Shown here one piece after another: positions 16,793-25,299 of a stretch of 64,000 nucleotides of DNA; positions within the stretch are counted from its first letter, which is position 1; every line of letters starts with the position of its first letter. The notes beneath the pieces were generated by a model. It did not search any database and was not told where the DNA came from. It worked only from the letters and a program-made list of their open reading frames with translations. The stretch lies in contig CAWGAF010000002.1 of assembly GCA_963820495.1 (NCBI GenBank), positions 620,001 through 684,000 on the forward strand, in the 5' to 3' direction. Source of the DNA: JBBIPA01 sp963820495. GTDB taxonomy: Bacteria > Chloroflexota > Dehalococcoidia > GIF9 > UBA5629. The position numbers and the translations under genes are program-made.

Positions 16793-18553
16793 TTAGAAAA
16801 TTCCTGACACTTTGCCAGTCTTGGGGTCAACGTCTACTCGTCTGTAAGCAGGATCGGAGCTGGTGCCCGGCATCAAGCTGATGGTGCCAGCGCAGGGGCA
16901 GAGGAATTTGGAGCCGGAGTAAATCAAGACATCACGGATGGGTAGAGTCCACCCCTTAGGAACGCCCTTGATAGTGGGGTCATGTGTCAGGCTGAGGTGG
17001 GTCTTTACCATCATGGTGGCGTATTCATCATATTTCTTGTCAGCTTCAAATGTCTTAGCCTTGGCTTCTGCTTCAGGAGTCCAGGATACGCCATCGGCGC
17101 CATAGACTACCTTGGCGATCTTGGCGACGCGCTCTCGCAGCTTCATTTCGTTGGGATAAAGGAATTTGAAATCGTTCTTTTGGTTGCAGGCATCCATCAC
17201 CACATCAGCCAGTTCCAGAGCACCATCGCCGCCGTTAGCCCAGTGACTGGATAGAGCGCAGCGTGCCCCGGCTGCCTCGGCAGCTTTTCTGACCATGGCG
17301 ATCTCATCCTTGGTATCAGTGTGGAAGGCATTGATGCAGACTACTGGATTTATGCCGGCTGTCCTGATGGTGTTGATATGGTGCAGCATATTGGCAAGAC
17401 CTTTCTCCAGAGTCTTCAAGTCTTCTTTGGTATAGGCATCGGGAAGTGGTAGGCCGGCGACAACCTTAGGCCCACCGCCGTGCATCTTCAATGCTCTAAT
17501 GGTGGTGGTGAGCACTGACACATGCGGTTTGAGTCCGCTGTAGCGGCATTTTACATTCCAGAACTTCTCGAAGCCAATGTCGGCAGCGAAACCGCTCTCG
17601 GTGACATGGTAGTCAAACATCTTCAGACCTATGCGGTCGGCGATGATAGAGGATTGTCCCACGGCAATGTTGGCAAATGGCCCAGCATGTACCATGCAGG
17701 GTTGATACTCTACTGTGCAGCAAAGGGTGGGATTGATGGTATTGCGCATCCAGGCAGTCATAGCGCCGCCAACTTCAAGGTCACCAGTGGTAACAGGGTT
17801 GCCCTTCTTATCAAAGGCTAAAGTAATCTCGCTCATTCTCTTCCGCAAGTCTGCCAGGTCGGTAACGATGGAAAGCATTGCCATAAGCTCGGAGCTTACC
17901 GCAATCCCGAACTTGGACTGCACCAGAAAGCCATCCATCTTGCCGCCGATGCCGATAATGATGTTCCTCAGGCTCTGGGCGCAGAAGTCCATAATCCAGC
18001 CAAATTCTATTCTGGTGGGGTCAACATCAAGTCGGCGCAGATTGCGCTTAGCCAGTTCGGCATCATCATAGTTGCGCTCATGCTGCATCCGGGCAGTAAG
18101 CGCTACCATCGCCAGATTGTGGGCATTCATAATATCGTTGATGTCGCCAGTAAGTCCCATGGAGAACTCGGTCATGGGGATGAGCAGGGCATTACCGCCC
18201 CCAGCAGCAGTACCTTTGATATTCATGGTGGGACCACCGGAGGGTTGGCGGAGACAGCCGCCCACGCTCTTACCGCGCTTGCCCAGGCCTTCCATAAGTC
18301 CACATGAGGTGGTACTTTTGCCTTCGCCTAATGGTGTGGGGGTGATAGCGGTTACCTCGATGTATTTGCCGTCCGGTTTGCTCTTGAGACGGTCGATAAT
18401 CTTGAGAAAGTCGAGCTTGGCTACCCTGCCATAGGGCATGACCTCATCTTTTTTTAGATTTAATTTCTCCCGCCACTCATCCGGGGTGGGCATTTTCTTT
18501 TCGGCATCTTCTGCAATCTGCCAGTCTTTCAGTTTTGTGGCATCATATGCCAT
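16793..18553 (-). CDS. fhs: Formate--tetrahydrofolate ligase Fhs
   Basis: A 586-residue ATP-dependent formyl-THF synthetase. The nucleotide loop TPLGEGKSTTSCGLMEGL lies near residue 70. Typical segments are FSMGLTGDINDIMNAHNLAM, HAGPFANIAVGQSSIIAD and the C-terminal LIYSGSKFLCPCAGTISLMP. The length is slightly above the clostridial enzymes (about 556). With folD directly upstream it forms the formate to methylene-THF part of the folate branch used in the Wood-Ljungdahl pathway or in one-carbon supply. ATG is preceded by AGGAGG-like sequence. It ends in a strong terminator. Confidence 0.96.
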   Translation of the reverse strand: MAYDATKLKDWQIAEDAEKKMPTPDEWREKLNLKKDEVMPYGRVAKLDFLKIIDRLKSKPDGKYIEVTAITPTPLGEGKSTTSCGLMEGLGKRGKSVGGCLRQPSGGPTMNIKGTAAGGGNALLIPMTEFSMGLTGDINDIMNAHNLAMVALTARMQHERNYDDAELAKRNLRRLDVDPTRIEFGWIMDFCAQSLRNIIIGIGGKMDGFLVQSKFGIAVSSELMAMLSIVTDLADLRKRMSEITLAFDKKGNPVTTGDLEVGGAMTAWMRNTINPTLCCTVEYQPCMVHAGPFANIAVGQSSIIADRIGLKMFDYHVTESGFAADIGFEKFWNVKCRYSGLKPHVSVLTTTIRALKMHGGGPKVVAGLPLPDAYTKEDLKTLEKGLANMLHHINTIRTAGINPVVCINAFHTDTKDEIAMVRKAAEAAGARCALSSHWANGGDGALELADVVMDACNQKNDFKFLYPNEMKLRERVAKIAKVVYGADGVSWTPEAEAKAKTFEADKKYDEYATMMVKTHLSLTHDPTIKGVPKGWTLPIRDVLIYSGSKFLCPCAGTISLMPGTSSDPAYRRVDVDPKTGKVSGIF

Positions 18554-18605
18554 AGAGAGACCTCCTTTTTATTTTTTTATTTTCAGCTTGCGCTGTATTT
18601 CGAAA

Positions 18606-19487
18606 TTATTTTGCCTTTCTCTCGGCTGCTTCTACGGTATTCTGCAGCAGCATGGTTACGGTCATGGGGCCAACACCGCCGGGCACGGGGGTTATTGCCG
18701 AAGCCTTTTCCTTAATTTTTTCGAAGTCGACATCGCCTGCCAGGCGGAATCCCTTCTCTTTGGTTTTGTCTTCTACGCGGTTGACGCCGACATCGATAAC
18801 CACGGCGCCGTCCCTAATCATATCAGCAGTTATAGCATTGGGCCTGCCCATAGCGGCAACCACGATATCCGCCTGCTTGGTGAAATATGCCATGTCTTTG
18901 GTTCCAGTATGGCAGATGGTAACCGTAGCGTTAGCCCCTTTGGCTTTCTGTATCAGGATACCTGCCAGGGGTTTGCCTACGATATTGCTCCTGCCGCAGA
19001 TAACAACATGTTTACCAGAGGGATCATTGCCACTTCTGGTCAGTAATTCCTGAACTCCATGTGGAGTGCAGGGCAAGGGACAGGGTTCGCCTCTAAGCAG
19101 TTTGCCTACGTTTACTGGGTGAAAGCCATCCACATCTTTTTCTGCTGAGATGTAGTTGATTACCTTGTCTGTGTTAATTTGTTTGGGCAGAGGTAACTGT
19201 ACCAGTATGCCGTGAAATTTGGGGTCTTTATTGAGTTTGTCCACTGTTTTCAGGACTTCGTCTTCCGAGGCAGTTGCGGGTAGACGAATGGTCTCCTCAT
19301 GCATGCCTATTTCTTCAGACCCTTTAGCCTTGGCGGTAACATAGGAGACCGAAGCGGGGTCTTCTCCTACCAGTACTACAGCCAGCGCTGGAGTTATCCC
19401 CTTCTTTTTCAGGTTGGCTACTCTTCCCTTTAATTCCTCGCGGATTTCGGTAGCTACCTGAGTTCCACTGATGATTTTTGCCGTCAT
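18606..19487 (-). CDS. folD: Methylene-THF dehydrogenase / cyclohydrolase FolD
   Basis: A 293-residue bifunctional enzyme. SYVTAKAKGSEEIG carries the catalytic Lys. HGILVQLPLPKQINTDKV, DVDGFHPVNVGKL, the Rossmann entry VICGRSNIVGKPLA and TPVPGGVGPMTVTML are all diagnostic. It precedes fhs by about 50 bp on the same strand, and the two presumably share a promoter upstream of folD. An AGGAGGTAAAG-type ribosome-binding site lies before the ATG. Confidence 0.96.
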   Translation of the reverse strand: MTAKIISGTQVATEIREELKGRVANLKKKGITPALAVVLVGEDPASVSYVTAKAKGSEEIGMHEETIRLPATASEDEVLKTVDKLNKDPKFHGILVQLPLPKQINTDKVINYISAEKDVDGFHPVNVGKLLRGEPCPLPCTPHGVQELLTRSGNDPSGKHVVICGRSNIVGKPLAGILIQKAKGANATVTICHTGTKDMAYFTKQADIVVAAMGRPNAITADMIRDGAVVIDVGVNRVEDKTKEKGFRLAGDVDFEKIKEKASAITPVPGGVGPMTVTMLLQNTVEAAERKAK

Positions 19488-19952
19488 ATACCTTTACCTC
19501 CTCTTTTTTTATTCTATTTTGTTTTTTGTAGTTTCGCGTGGGGCGAAACTAAGGATTTAGGGGGTTGTTTTTAGGGTAACCTCTTTAATGATTAGCCGGG
19601 AGACTGAAAACCTGGCGGCAGCCGCAATTGTAATAGCAGGTGGGGTGTAATTAATTAGAGCTGCTTGCACATAATTCTCCATAACCCTGATTTGCCAAAT
19701 GGCAATTATATCATGTGTGATTAAACTAAAGCAACGGTAATTATACTTACTTTAATTACGGTTGGCATTGTACCAAAGGGCAGAAATAAGGAGCAATTTC
19801 GTTAATGTTACTCGAAATGATTGGGGTAACCTCTCACCCCCTGCCCCCTCTCTCCTTATAAGGAGAAAGGGGGGTTGTTTTTTTTCTTAAATGGGGTTTG
19901 TCCCTCCGAGGCTTGTTATGATAAACTCAGATAGCTTTTTTGGGAGATAGTT
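19488..19952. other. Intergenic region with folD leader hairpin and repeat copy 5
   Basis: About 465 bp without a gene, between divergent folD and surE. It holds a perfect 9-bp hairpin TAGTTTCGC/GCGAAACTA near 19531-19553 in the folD leader, and a GC-rich dispersed repeat at 19831-19910 (CTCTCACCCCCTGCCCC, then TAAGGAG). No known riboswitch pattern was recognised. Confidence 0.6.
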
Positions 19953-20723
19953 TTGAAAATACTGGTTACTAATGACGATGGCGTTCACTCTGATGGGTTG
20001 TGGGCGGTGGTAAAAGAGCTGAAGGAAGTAGGCAAAGTAATAGTAGTAGCTCCAGATAGAGACCAGAGCGGTGTGGGCACTGCGGTAACACTGCGTCACC
20101 CCTTGAGGTTGACTGAAATGAAAGCGCCGATTAGCGGAGTTAAGGCATATTCTGTAGAGGGTACTCCCGGCGATAGTGTTATCCTGGCTATTAAATATGC
20201 GATTAAGGATAAGATTGACCTGGTAGTTTCTGGCATCAATGAAGGTCCCAATTTGGGTAACGATGTCTTTATTTCGGGGACAATCGGTGGTGCTCTGCAG
20301 GGCTACTTCTATGGCATTCCGTCTATTGCCGTTTCCGTAGCTGCTTTTGAGGGGCTGTATTTTGAGGTTGCTGCCAGGATGGCAAAAATGCTGGCTGTCG
20401 GATTTCAGAAAAGGGCGCTGCCCAGGAAGCTTTTGCTGAATGTTAATTTGCCTAACCTGCCACAAGAGAAAATCGAAGGGATAGAGATTACTAAGTTAGG
20501 TGAACGAAGCTACACCGATAATATTAACCAGGGGCATGATGGCAAGAGAGATTATTACTGGATTGTGCGTGGTGTGCCTGAATGGAGTGTCAGTCCGGGC
20601 ACCGATGTCTGGGCACTGGAACAAAACCGCATTTCTATTACGTCTTTTCCCGATCCCAATGACTTGAATGGCTATAATGAGCAGTTTTTTAAGAACCTGG
20701 CTACTGAGCTTTTGGGTAAATAA
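19953..20723 (+). CDS. surE: 5'-nucleotidase SurE
   Basis: A 256-residue metal-dependent 5'/3'-nucleotidase and survival protein. KILVTNDDGVHSDGLWAVV carries the metal-binding Asp pair, VVAPDRDQSGVGTAVTLRHP follows, and SGINEGPNLGNDVFISGTIG contains the conserved Asn and Ser-Gly. Length is typical. The start is TTG at 19953, with GGGAG 8 nt upstream. It begins a plus-strand run surE, thiolase, phosphatase, argC. Confidence 0.95.
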   Translation: MKILVTNDDGVHSDGLWAVVKELKEVGKVIVVAPDRDQSGVGTAVTLRHPLRLTEMKAPISGVKAYSVEGTPGDSVILAIKYAIKDKIDLVVSGINEGPNLGNDVFISGTIGGALQGYFYGIPSIAVSVAAFEGLYFEVAARMAKMLAVGFQKRALPRKLLLNVNLPNLPQEKIEGIEITKLGERSYTDNINQGHDGKRDYYWIVRGVPEWSVSPGTDVWALEQNRISITSFPDPNDLNGYNEQFFKNLATELLGK

Positions 20724-20773
20724 CCTGAAATTGTAATTTAAAATATAAATAAAGCGAAAGGGGAAAAACATAT

Positions 20774-22063
20774 ATGCCAGAAATAGTAATCGTTAGTGGT
20801 GCCAGAACAGCAATAGGGTCCTTCGGCGGCTCTTTGAAGGAGGTACCTGTGGTGAAGCTGGGAGCGCTGGTTATCAAAGAGGCAATGAAGCGAGCTGGGT
20901 TAAGGCCTAAGTCCAGCAGCAAATTACTCGATTATGGTCCCGATGCACTTAAGGCTGATGGGCTGATTGAGCTGGAGAAGAAACATCACGACTGGGATAA
21001 CTCTCTGCGAGAGGTTCAGGTGGAAGAGGTGATTATGGGTAATGTGCTTCCAGCGGCCCAGGGTCAAAATGTGGCCAGACAGGCTACCATTTACGCAGGA
21101 ATGCCCAAAGAGACCTATGCTACCACCGTCAATAAGCTGTGCGCTTCGGGACTTGAGGCAATTTGCCTGGGCATCCAGGCGATAATGGCGGGTGATGCGG
21201 AAATTGTGGTTGCTGGGGGGATGGAAAGTATGAGCTGTGCTCCTTATGCTATGCCTCGAGCTAGATGGGGATACAGGATGGACGTTAGCGGCTGTGGTGA
21301 GGTTCTTGACCTGATGGTATACGATGGGCTTATAGAAACATTTTATGGCTATCATATGGGGATGACTGCGGAAAACATCGCTGCTAAATATGGTATTTCC
21401 CGTCAGGAGCAGGATGAACTGGGACTTCTGAGCCATCAACGAGCCAGAGAGGCAATTGCCAAAGGCATATTTAAGCAGGAGATAGTGCCCGTGGTTATAC
21501 CGCAGAGAAAGGGTGAGCCAGTGGTCTTTGATACCGACGAGCGTCCTATGGATACCAGCCTGGAGAAGATGGCAAAGCTAGCGCCAGCGTTTAAGAAAGA
21601 TGGTACGGTTACTGCTGGGAATGCTTCTGGCATTAATGACTGTGCGGCGGCAGTAGTGCTGATGAGTCGGGAAAAGGCTAAGGAATTGAAGCTGGAGCCG
21701 TGGGCGGTTATCAAGTCTTATGCCTCTGCTGGAATAGACCCGGCTTATATGGGATTAGGACCTATACCTGCAGTGAGGAAAGTAATGAGTAAGACTGGCT
21801 TGGGTGTAAAAGACATGGATGTCATTGAACTCAATGAAGCCTTTGCCTCACAAGCTATAGCTTGCATCAGAGAATTGAAACTAAGCAAAGATAATACCAA
21901 TATCTGGGGTAGTGGGATTTCTCTGGGACATCCCATTGGCTGCACCGGTGCCAGGCTGGTGGTGACTCTCATCCATGAGATGAAAAGAAGCAACCTAAAG
22001 AGAGGACTGGCAACCATGTGTGTTGGTGGGGGAATGGGTATGGCAATGATTGTAGAGAGGTAG
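20774..22063 (+). CDS. Acetyl-CoA acetyltransferase (thiolase)
   Basis: A 429-residue thiolase. The acylated Cys is in TTVNKLCASGLEAIC, the catalytic His in ISLGHPIGCTGARLV, the second Cys in TMCVGGGMGMAM, and NEAFASQ is also present. An insertion of about 45 residues (from PKSSSKLLDYG to HHDWDNSLREV) lies near residue 40, where typical thiolases of about 390 residues have none. This marks a thiolase subfamily seen in some anaerobes. AAAGGGG precedes ATG. The function, acetoacetyl-CoA formation or cleavage, follows from the family; physiological direction is not known. Confidence 0.9.
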   Translation: MPEIVIVSGARTAIGSFGGSLKEVPVVKLGALVIKEAMKRAGLRPKSSSKLLDYGPDALKADGLIELEKKHHDWDNSLREVQVEEVIMGNVLPAAQGQNVARQATIYAGMPKETYATTVNKLCASGLEAICLGIQAIMAGDAEIVVAGGMESMSCAPYAMPRARWGYRMDVSGCGEVLDLMVYDGLIETFYGYHMGMTAENIAAKYGISRQEQDELGLLSHQRAREAIAKGIFKQEIVPVVIPQRKGEPVVFDTDERPMDTSLEKMAKLAPAFKKDGTVTAGNASGINDCAAAVVLMSREKAKELKLEPWAVIKSYASAGIDPAYMGLGPIPAVRKVMSKTGLGVKDMDVIELNEAFASQAIACIRELKLSKDNTNIWGSGISLGHPIGCTGARLVVTLIHEMKRSNLKRGLATMCVGGGMGMAMIVER

Positions 22064-22074
22064 ACGGAGATTCC

Positions 22075-22695
22075 TTGACCCAGGTCATTGTTATCAGACA
22101 TGGGCGGACGGAATGGAACCGGGTGGAGAGGTTTCGGGGCAGGGCGAATTTGGAATTGGATGAGGTGGGAATCAAGCAGGCTGAAGCTACCGCAGAGCGG
22201 GTTGTAGAATGGCCAGTTGAGGCGGTTTATTGCAGCCCACTGCAGCGTACTTTGATTACTGCCAGTATCATAGCACGTCGGTTCGGACTTGATGCTGAGC
22301 CGTTGCCCGGTATTATCGATATAAATTATGGGGAGTGGCAGGGGTTAACTCCAGAGGAAGCTAAGGCTAAAGATAGTTCCCTGTACACTAAGTGGCTGGA
22401 AAGCCCGCATATTGCAGAATTCCCCGGAGGCGAGAGTCTGGCGGTAGTACGCCAGAGGGCAGCTTCTGCGGTAGATGGACTGTTAAGGCGGTATCCTGAA
22501 GGGGTAATTGCCCTGGTGTCTCACAAGGTGGTATGCCAGATTTTGATACTGCATTTTCTGGGGTTGGACAATTCTCATTTCTGGCAAATAGGACAGGATG
22601 TCTCCGCTATAAATGTTTTCGAAGTGGACGGCGGGAATGCCTATGCCAGTTTGCTCAATGACACTTGCCACTTGAGAAAGAAGGGTCTAGTATAA
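22075..22695 (+). CDS. Histidine phosphatase family protein (CobC/PhoE-like)
   Basis: A 206-residue protein with the phosphohistidine motif VIVIRHGRTEWNRVERF at the N-terminus, YCSPLQRTLITA and the second His in IALVSHKVVCQI. Members include alpha-ribazole phosphatase CobC and phosphoglycerate-mutase-like enzymes. As no other cobC candidate lies in the cob cluster, it could serve there, but it is 11 kb away and the family is broad. I chose TTG 22075 (LTQVIVIRHG), 11 bp after the thiolase stop, with a GGAG site; upstream frame overlaps thiolase. Confidence 0.85.
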   Translation: MTQVIVIRHGRTEWNRVERFRGRANLELDEVGIKQAEATAERVVEWPVEAVYCSPLQRTLITASIIARRFGLDAEPLPGIIDINYGEWQGLTPEEAKAKDSSLYTKWLESPHIAEFPGGESLAVVRQRAASAVDGLLRRYPEGVIALVSHKVVCQILILHFLGLDNSHFWQIGQDVSAINVFEVDGGNAYASLLNDTCHLRKKGLV

Positions 22696-22710
22696 GAGGT
22701 GAGGGGTGAT

Positions 22711-23739
22711 ATGAAACTAAAAGTTGGCATCATAAACGTTACTGGTTATGCTGGCTCGGAGTTGGCCAGATTGCTCTATAGCCACCCTGAGGTGGAGCTT
22801 ACCTCGGTTACCGGTAGAAGTGCTGTTGGTAAGAAACTGGTTGAGGTCTTCCCTCACATGGTTGACATAAAGTTAAGCATTACCGAGGAACTGGGCAGAG
22901 TAGGCCTGGCTTTCTCGGCTATGCCTCACAAGGCAAGTGCCGAGGCTATTTTGCCTTTAATCAAGCAAGGCGTCAAAGTTATTGATATCAGCGCTGATTT
23001 TCGGCTGAAAGATGCCAAGGAATATCCTGTCTGGTACGATTTTGTCCATCCCGGGCCAGAGCTATTAGCCGAGGCTGTTTATGGTCTACCTGAACTCTAC
23101 CGCTCTGAAATTGCTGCTGCTAGACTGGTGGCCAATCCCGGCTGCTATCCTACCGGGGCTTTGCTGGCACTGGCGCCAGTGGTCAAGAAAGGGCTTGTTT
23201 ATCCCGATATTGTCATTGATAGCAAATCGGGTGTTTCCGGGGCGGGTAGGACGTTGAGTTTGACGACACATTATAGTGAGGCCACGGATAACGTCAGAGC
23301 CTATGGTCTTAAAGGACATCGCCATTTGCCGGAAATCGTCCAGGAATTGAAAGCTTTGAACCCCGATTTTGCTCCTGCGGTTACTTTCGTGCCGCATCTG
23401 GTACCCACAGCCAGGGGTATATTAAGCTCCTGTTATGCCACAATCAAAGAAGGCAAGCTGGCAAGAGGAGAACAACAGCTGAGGAAACTCTATAAGGATT
23501 TCTATAAAGGCGAGCCTTTTGTCAGAGTAGTGGACCAACCGCCCGGTACCAAGCAGACCTGGGGGAGCAATCTGTGCCTGATTTATCCTTCTTTTGATTC
23601 TCGAACTGGTAAATTAGTTATAATCAGTTGTATTGATAATCTGGTGAAGGGTGCTGCTGGACAAGCTATTCAAAATATGAATATAATGTTCAGCTTTCCT
23701 GAGAAAGCTGGGCTGGAAGTAATACCCGTTTATCCTTAG
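22711..23739 (+). CDS. argC: N-acetyl-gamma-glutamyl-phosphate reductase ArgC
   Basis: A 342-residue arginine-biosynthesis enzyme (type 1, long form). KVGIINVTGYAGSELARLL is the NADP-binding loop. The catalytic Cys lies in VANPGCYPTGALLALAP, with HRHLPEIVQEL, the conserved His motif, and VKGAAGQAIQNMN near the end. ATG 22711 is chosen because GAGGTGAGG lies just upstream; an in-frame GTG at 22699 overlaps this site. It ends 7 bp before the tRNA-Glu gene that serves as the integration site. Confidence 0.95.
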   Translation: MKLKVGIINVTGYAGSELARLLYSHPEVELTSVTGRSAVGKKLVEVFPHMVDIKLSITEELGRVGLAFSAMPHKASAEAILPLIKQGVKVIDISADFRLKDAKEYPVWYDFVHPGPELLAEAVYGLPELYRSEIAAARLVANPGCYPTGALLALAPVVKKGLVYPDIVIDSKSGVSGAGRTLSLTTHYSEATDNVRAYGLKGHRHLPEIVQELKALNPDFAPAVTFVPHLVPTARGILSSCYATIKEGKLARGEQQLRKLYKDFYKGEPFVRVVDQPPGTKQTWGSNLCLIYPSFDSRTGKLVIISCIDNLVKGAAGQAIQNMNIMFSFPEKAGLEVIPVYP

Positions 23740-23746
23740 CGGTTTT

Positions 23747-23822
23747 GCCCCCATCGTCTAGAGGCCTAGGACACGAGCCTTTCAAGCTCGCGACAGGGAT
23801 TCGAATTCCCTTGGGGGCACCA
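23747..23822 (+). tRNA. tRNA-Glu (anticodon TTC)
   Basis: A complete 76-nt cloverleaf. Acceptor GCCCCCA pairs with TGGGGGC, the anticodon stem GAGCC/AAGCTC-side encloses loop CTTTCAA with anticodon TTC, the T loop is TTCGAAT, and CCA is encoded. Its last 29 nt are repeated at 32425-32453, marking the insertion of the element downstream. Confidence 0.95.
23794..23822 (+). repeat. attL: 29-bp direct repeat within tRNA-Glu
   Basis: CAGGGATTCGAATTCCCTTG plus GGGGCACCA, identical to 32425-32453. It covers the T arm and acceptor 3' side, the usual crossover region for tyrosine recombinases, and keeps the tRNA intact. Confidence 0.93.
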
Positions 23823-23908
23823 CATTTTTCTGAAGCTAAGCCATTCGTGTAGAATTTCCTTACTTTTCGTCCATTTTTATGATTTTTGCTAAATTTTATA
23901 TTTTTCAT
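23794..23908 (-). CDS. 5' segment of the split integrase gene (left end)
   Basis: On the minus strand ATG 23908 follows a strong GAGGTGAG site and begins MKNIKFSKNHKNGRK. The frame runs 86 nt to the att repeat and continues through it as GAPKGIRIP. In the integrated state it runs on antisense into tRNA-Glu and argC and stops at 23690. In an excised circle, att is joined to the right end, and the frame continues without a break (141 nt, 47 codons) into the integrase at 32398, giving a 366-residue protein. It lies 40 bp after xis on the same strand. The model is an inference from junction arithmetic, frame and ribosome-binding site. Confidence 0.72.
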
Positions 23909-23953
23909 TTACACTCACCTCACGATTGAAAATTTGCTAAACTTTTTGCTAAA
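23885..23953. repeat. Three direct repeats TTTGCTAAA at the element's left end
   Basis: TTTGCTAAA occurs at 23885-23893, 23933-23941 and 23945-23953; the last two are 12 bp apart. They lie 60-130 bp inside attL, the distance at which integrase arm-type or Xis sites are usually found. A role is inferred from position only. Confidence 0.5.
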
Positions 23954-24122
23954 CTGTCTTCTTTTTCCTGGGTTGTCTCTTACGTTCATACTCCAAGCTC
24001 AGTACTACCCAATCACGCCCTAGCTTCTTGCCCTTGATTTCGCCACTTGCTAGCAATCTTCTTACTTGACTTGTATCAAGATTAATTTTCTCGGCTGCCT
24101 CTTTAACGCTATACAGTTTCAT
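23949..24122 (-). CDS. xis: Excisionase-type HTH protein
   Basis: A 57-residue DNA-binding protein, MKLYSVKEAAEKINLDTSQV then RRLLASGEIKGKKLGRDWVV, the winged-helix pattern of the HTH_17/excisionase family, ending in a basic tail RKRQPRKKK. An earlier in-frame start exists, but ATG 24122 lies about 7 nt after a near-consensus -10 box, so the gene is probably leaderless from there. It precedes the integrase 5' segment on the same strand, as in xis-int operons, and sits just inside attL. Function as recombination directionality factor is inferred from family and position. Confidence 0.8.
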   Translation of the reverse strand: MKLYSVKEAAEKINLDTSQVRRLLASGEIKGKKLGRDWVVLSLEYERKRQPRKKKTV

Positions 24123-24123
24123 G

Positions 24124-24158
24124 TTGATTATTATACACGCTTGAAGGTATAATTTCAA
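24124..24158. promoter_or_regulatory. Overlapping divergent promoters with a palindromic operator
   Basis: Minus strand: TTGAAA (24158-24153), 17-bp spacer, TATAAT (24135-24130), with the expected start at about the A of the xis ATG. Plus strand: TTGATT (24124-24129), 18-bp spacer, TATAAT (24148-24153), reading towards the gene at 24211. The inverted repeat CTTGAA/TTCAAG (24140-24159) covers both. This is the layout of a lysogeny-type switch. Confidence 0.65.
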
Positions 24159-24210
24159 GTAGACGTAAGATTCGATAGAATAAAAAAGACGAATCTAGTA
24201 AGGGAGCAAA

Positions 24211-24888
24211 ATGACTTTTGATTACGAAAGCAGGGTAGATTATAGAAATAGTTGTATGAGCTATCTCTTAGGGAACCTAGCTATGCATGAACCATTCAAG
24301 AAACAACTTGCTCAGCTAGTCTATGATTACCCGAGGATGAGACAAATGTCCCTGAGAAGAATTGAACAGCTTGCATTAAGGGAAGACCTACCACAATCTT
24401 TACGGCAAGAATCCACCCAGGCGAAAACTTATTATATGCAACTCGTTGCTATAGTTGAGCAGCATGGACTCAACCCAGAATGGGCAATGGAATTAATCCA
24501 CGAGAGAGCAGATGATATCCGCAAACTTGCCGTAGGCATTACCGAGGTTAAAAATATACAAACTCACAGGTATGTTATTACCTGGGATGATGAGTGTGCG
24601 CCCACTAAGGATGGAATCAAAGGATATGTGTTAGACCAATTCGAGAAGCAGTGGGAGCAGTATGAAGGTATGATGAAAAAACATGGGTTACTTCGGAGAC
24701 GGAAAAGGTCTCAATTGAAGAAACATATGCGGTGGGTCTTCAAAAGGGTTTGTCTTAAACAGAGTTGGAATCAAATAGCCACAAAAGAACATAACAATGT
24801 GGATGTAGTCCGAAAGAACACAAAGCCATTGATAAACCTTCTGGGGCTTAAGGAACCTAAATTGAAGGGTGGACGCCCCCCCAAATAA
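24211..24888 (+). CDS. Element-encoded protein with basic HTH-like C-terminus
   Basis: A 225-residue protein not recognised as a known family. The first 120 residues are helical and charged. Residues about 150-215 are strongly basic (GLLRRRKRSQLKKHMRWVFK) followed by SWNQIATKEHNNVDVVRKNT, which resembles the helix-turn-helix tail of sigma-like or terminase-small-subunit proteins. The C-terminus is KGGRPPK, like an AT-hook. AGGGAGC precedes ATG. It is transcribed divergently from xis from a shared regulatory region and ends at a terminator, so a regulator of the element is plausible. Confidence 0.6.
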   Translation: MTFDYESRVDYRNSCMSYLLGNLAMHEPFKKQLAQLVYDYPRMRQMSLRRIEQLALREDLPQSLRQESTQAKTYYMQLVAIVEQHGLNPEWAMELIHERADDIRKLAVGITEVKNIQTHRYVITWDDECAPTKDGIKGYVLDQFEKQWEQYEGMMKKHGLLRRRKRSQLKKHMRWVFKRVCLKQSWNQIATKEHNNVDVVRKNTKPLINLLGLKEPKLKGGRPPK

Positions 24889-24908
24889 CTCAACTCACAA
24901 TACATTTT

Positions 24909-24941
24909 AAGCACCTTCCGAAAACGGTGGGTGCTTTTTTT
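24909..24941 (+). terminator. Rho-independent terminator after the first plus-strand element gene
   Basis: AAGCACC and GGTGCTT form the stem, with an inner CCG-AAAA-CGG, followed by TTTTTTTATTTCC. It lies about 20 bp after the stop at 24888. Confidence 0.85.
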
Positions 24942-25024
24942 ATTTCCTCTTTTTTCCAATTTTTATCTTGCAATCCAACTATTACAATAGGATTGTATCG
25001 TAAATCGAACAAGAGGTCTAACTA

Positions 25025-25237
25025 ATGGAACAAAATTTGAAACAAGGCAGAGACTATAGAGCAGATTTGGCCAGACATTACATTCCTCTATATGAAGTGG
25101 CAGCACAGATTAAAGTGCATCCCTGCCGACTAGGACGAATGCTACGAGAGCGGGAACGCATCACGAATCCAGTAAGGATTCGTTTGGATGCATTTCTGCA
25201 CCAGCTTGAAGTTAAAGAGAATCTGAATGGTAACTAA
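25025..25237 (+). CDS. Small HTH-like protein of the element
   Basis: A 70-residue protein, MEQNLKQGRDYRADLARHYI followed by PLYEVAAQIKVHPCRLGRML and RERERITNPVRIRLDAFLHQ. The order helix, turn, helix and downstream amphipathic helix resembles a Cro/C1-type DNA-binding domain. AGAGGT precedes ATG. It lies just upstream of the RepA-like gene and may regulate it. No specific family was identified. Confidence 0.6.
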   Translation: MEQNLKQGRDYRADLARHYIPLYEVAAQIKVHPCRLGRMLRERERITNPVRIRLDAFLHQLEVKENLNGN

Positions 25238-25299
25238 TACTCAGATATAAAAACTATGACTGTAATAGCTAATTGAGCAGCCAATGAGAGGTGATTGCA

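Noticed and set aside
19488..19830. Possible THF riboswitch before folD
   Set aside because: The region has hairpins, but none of the conserved THF-riboswitch segments was seen.
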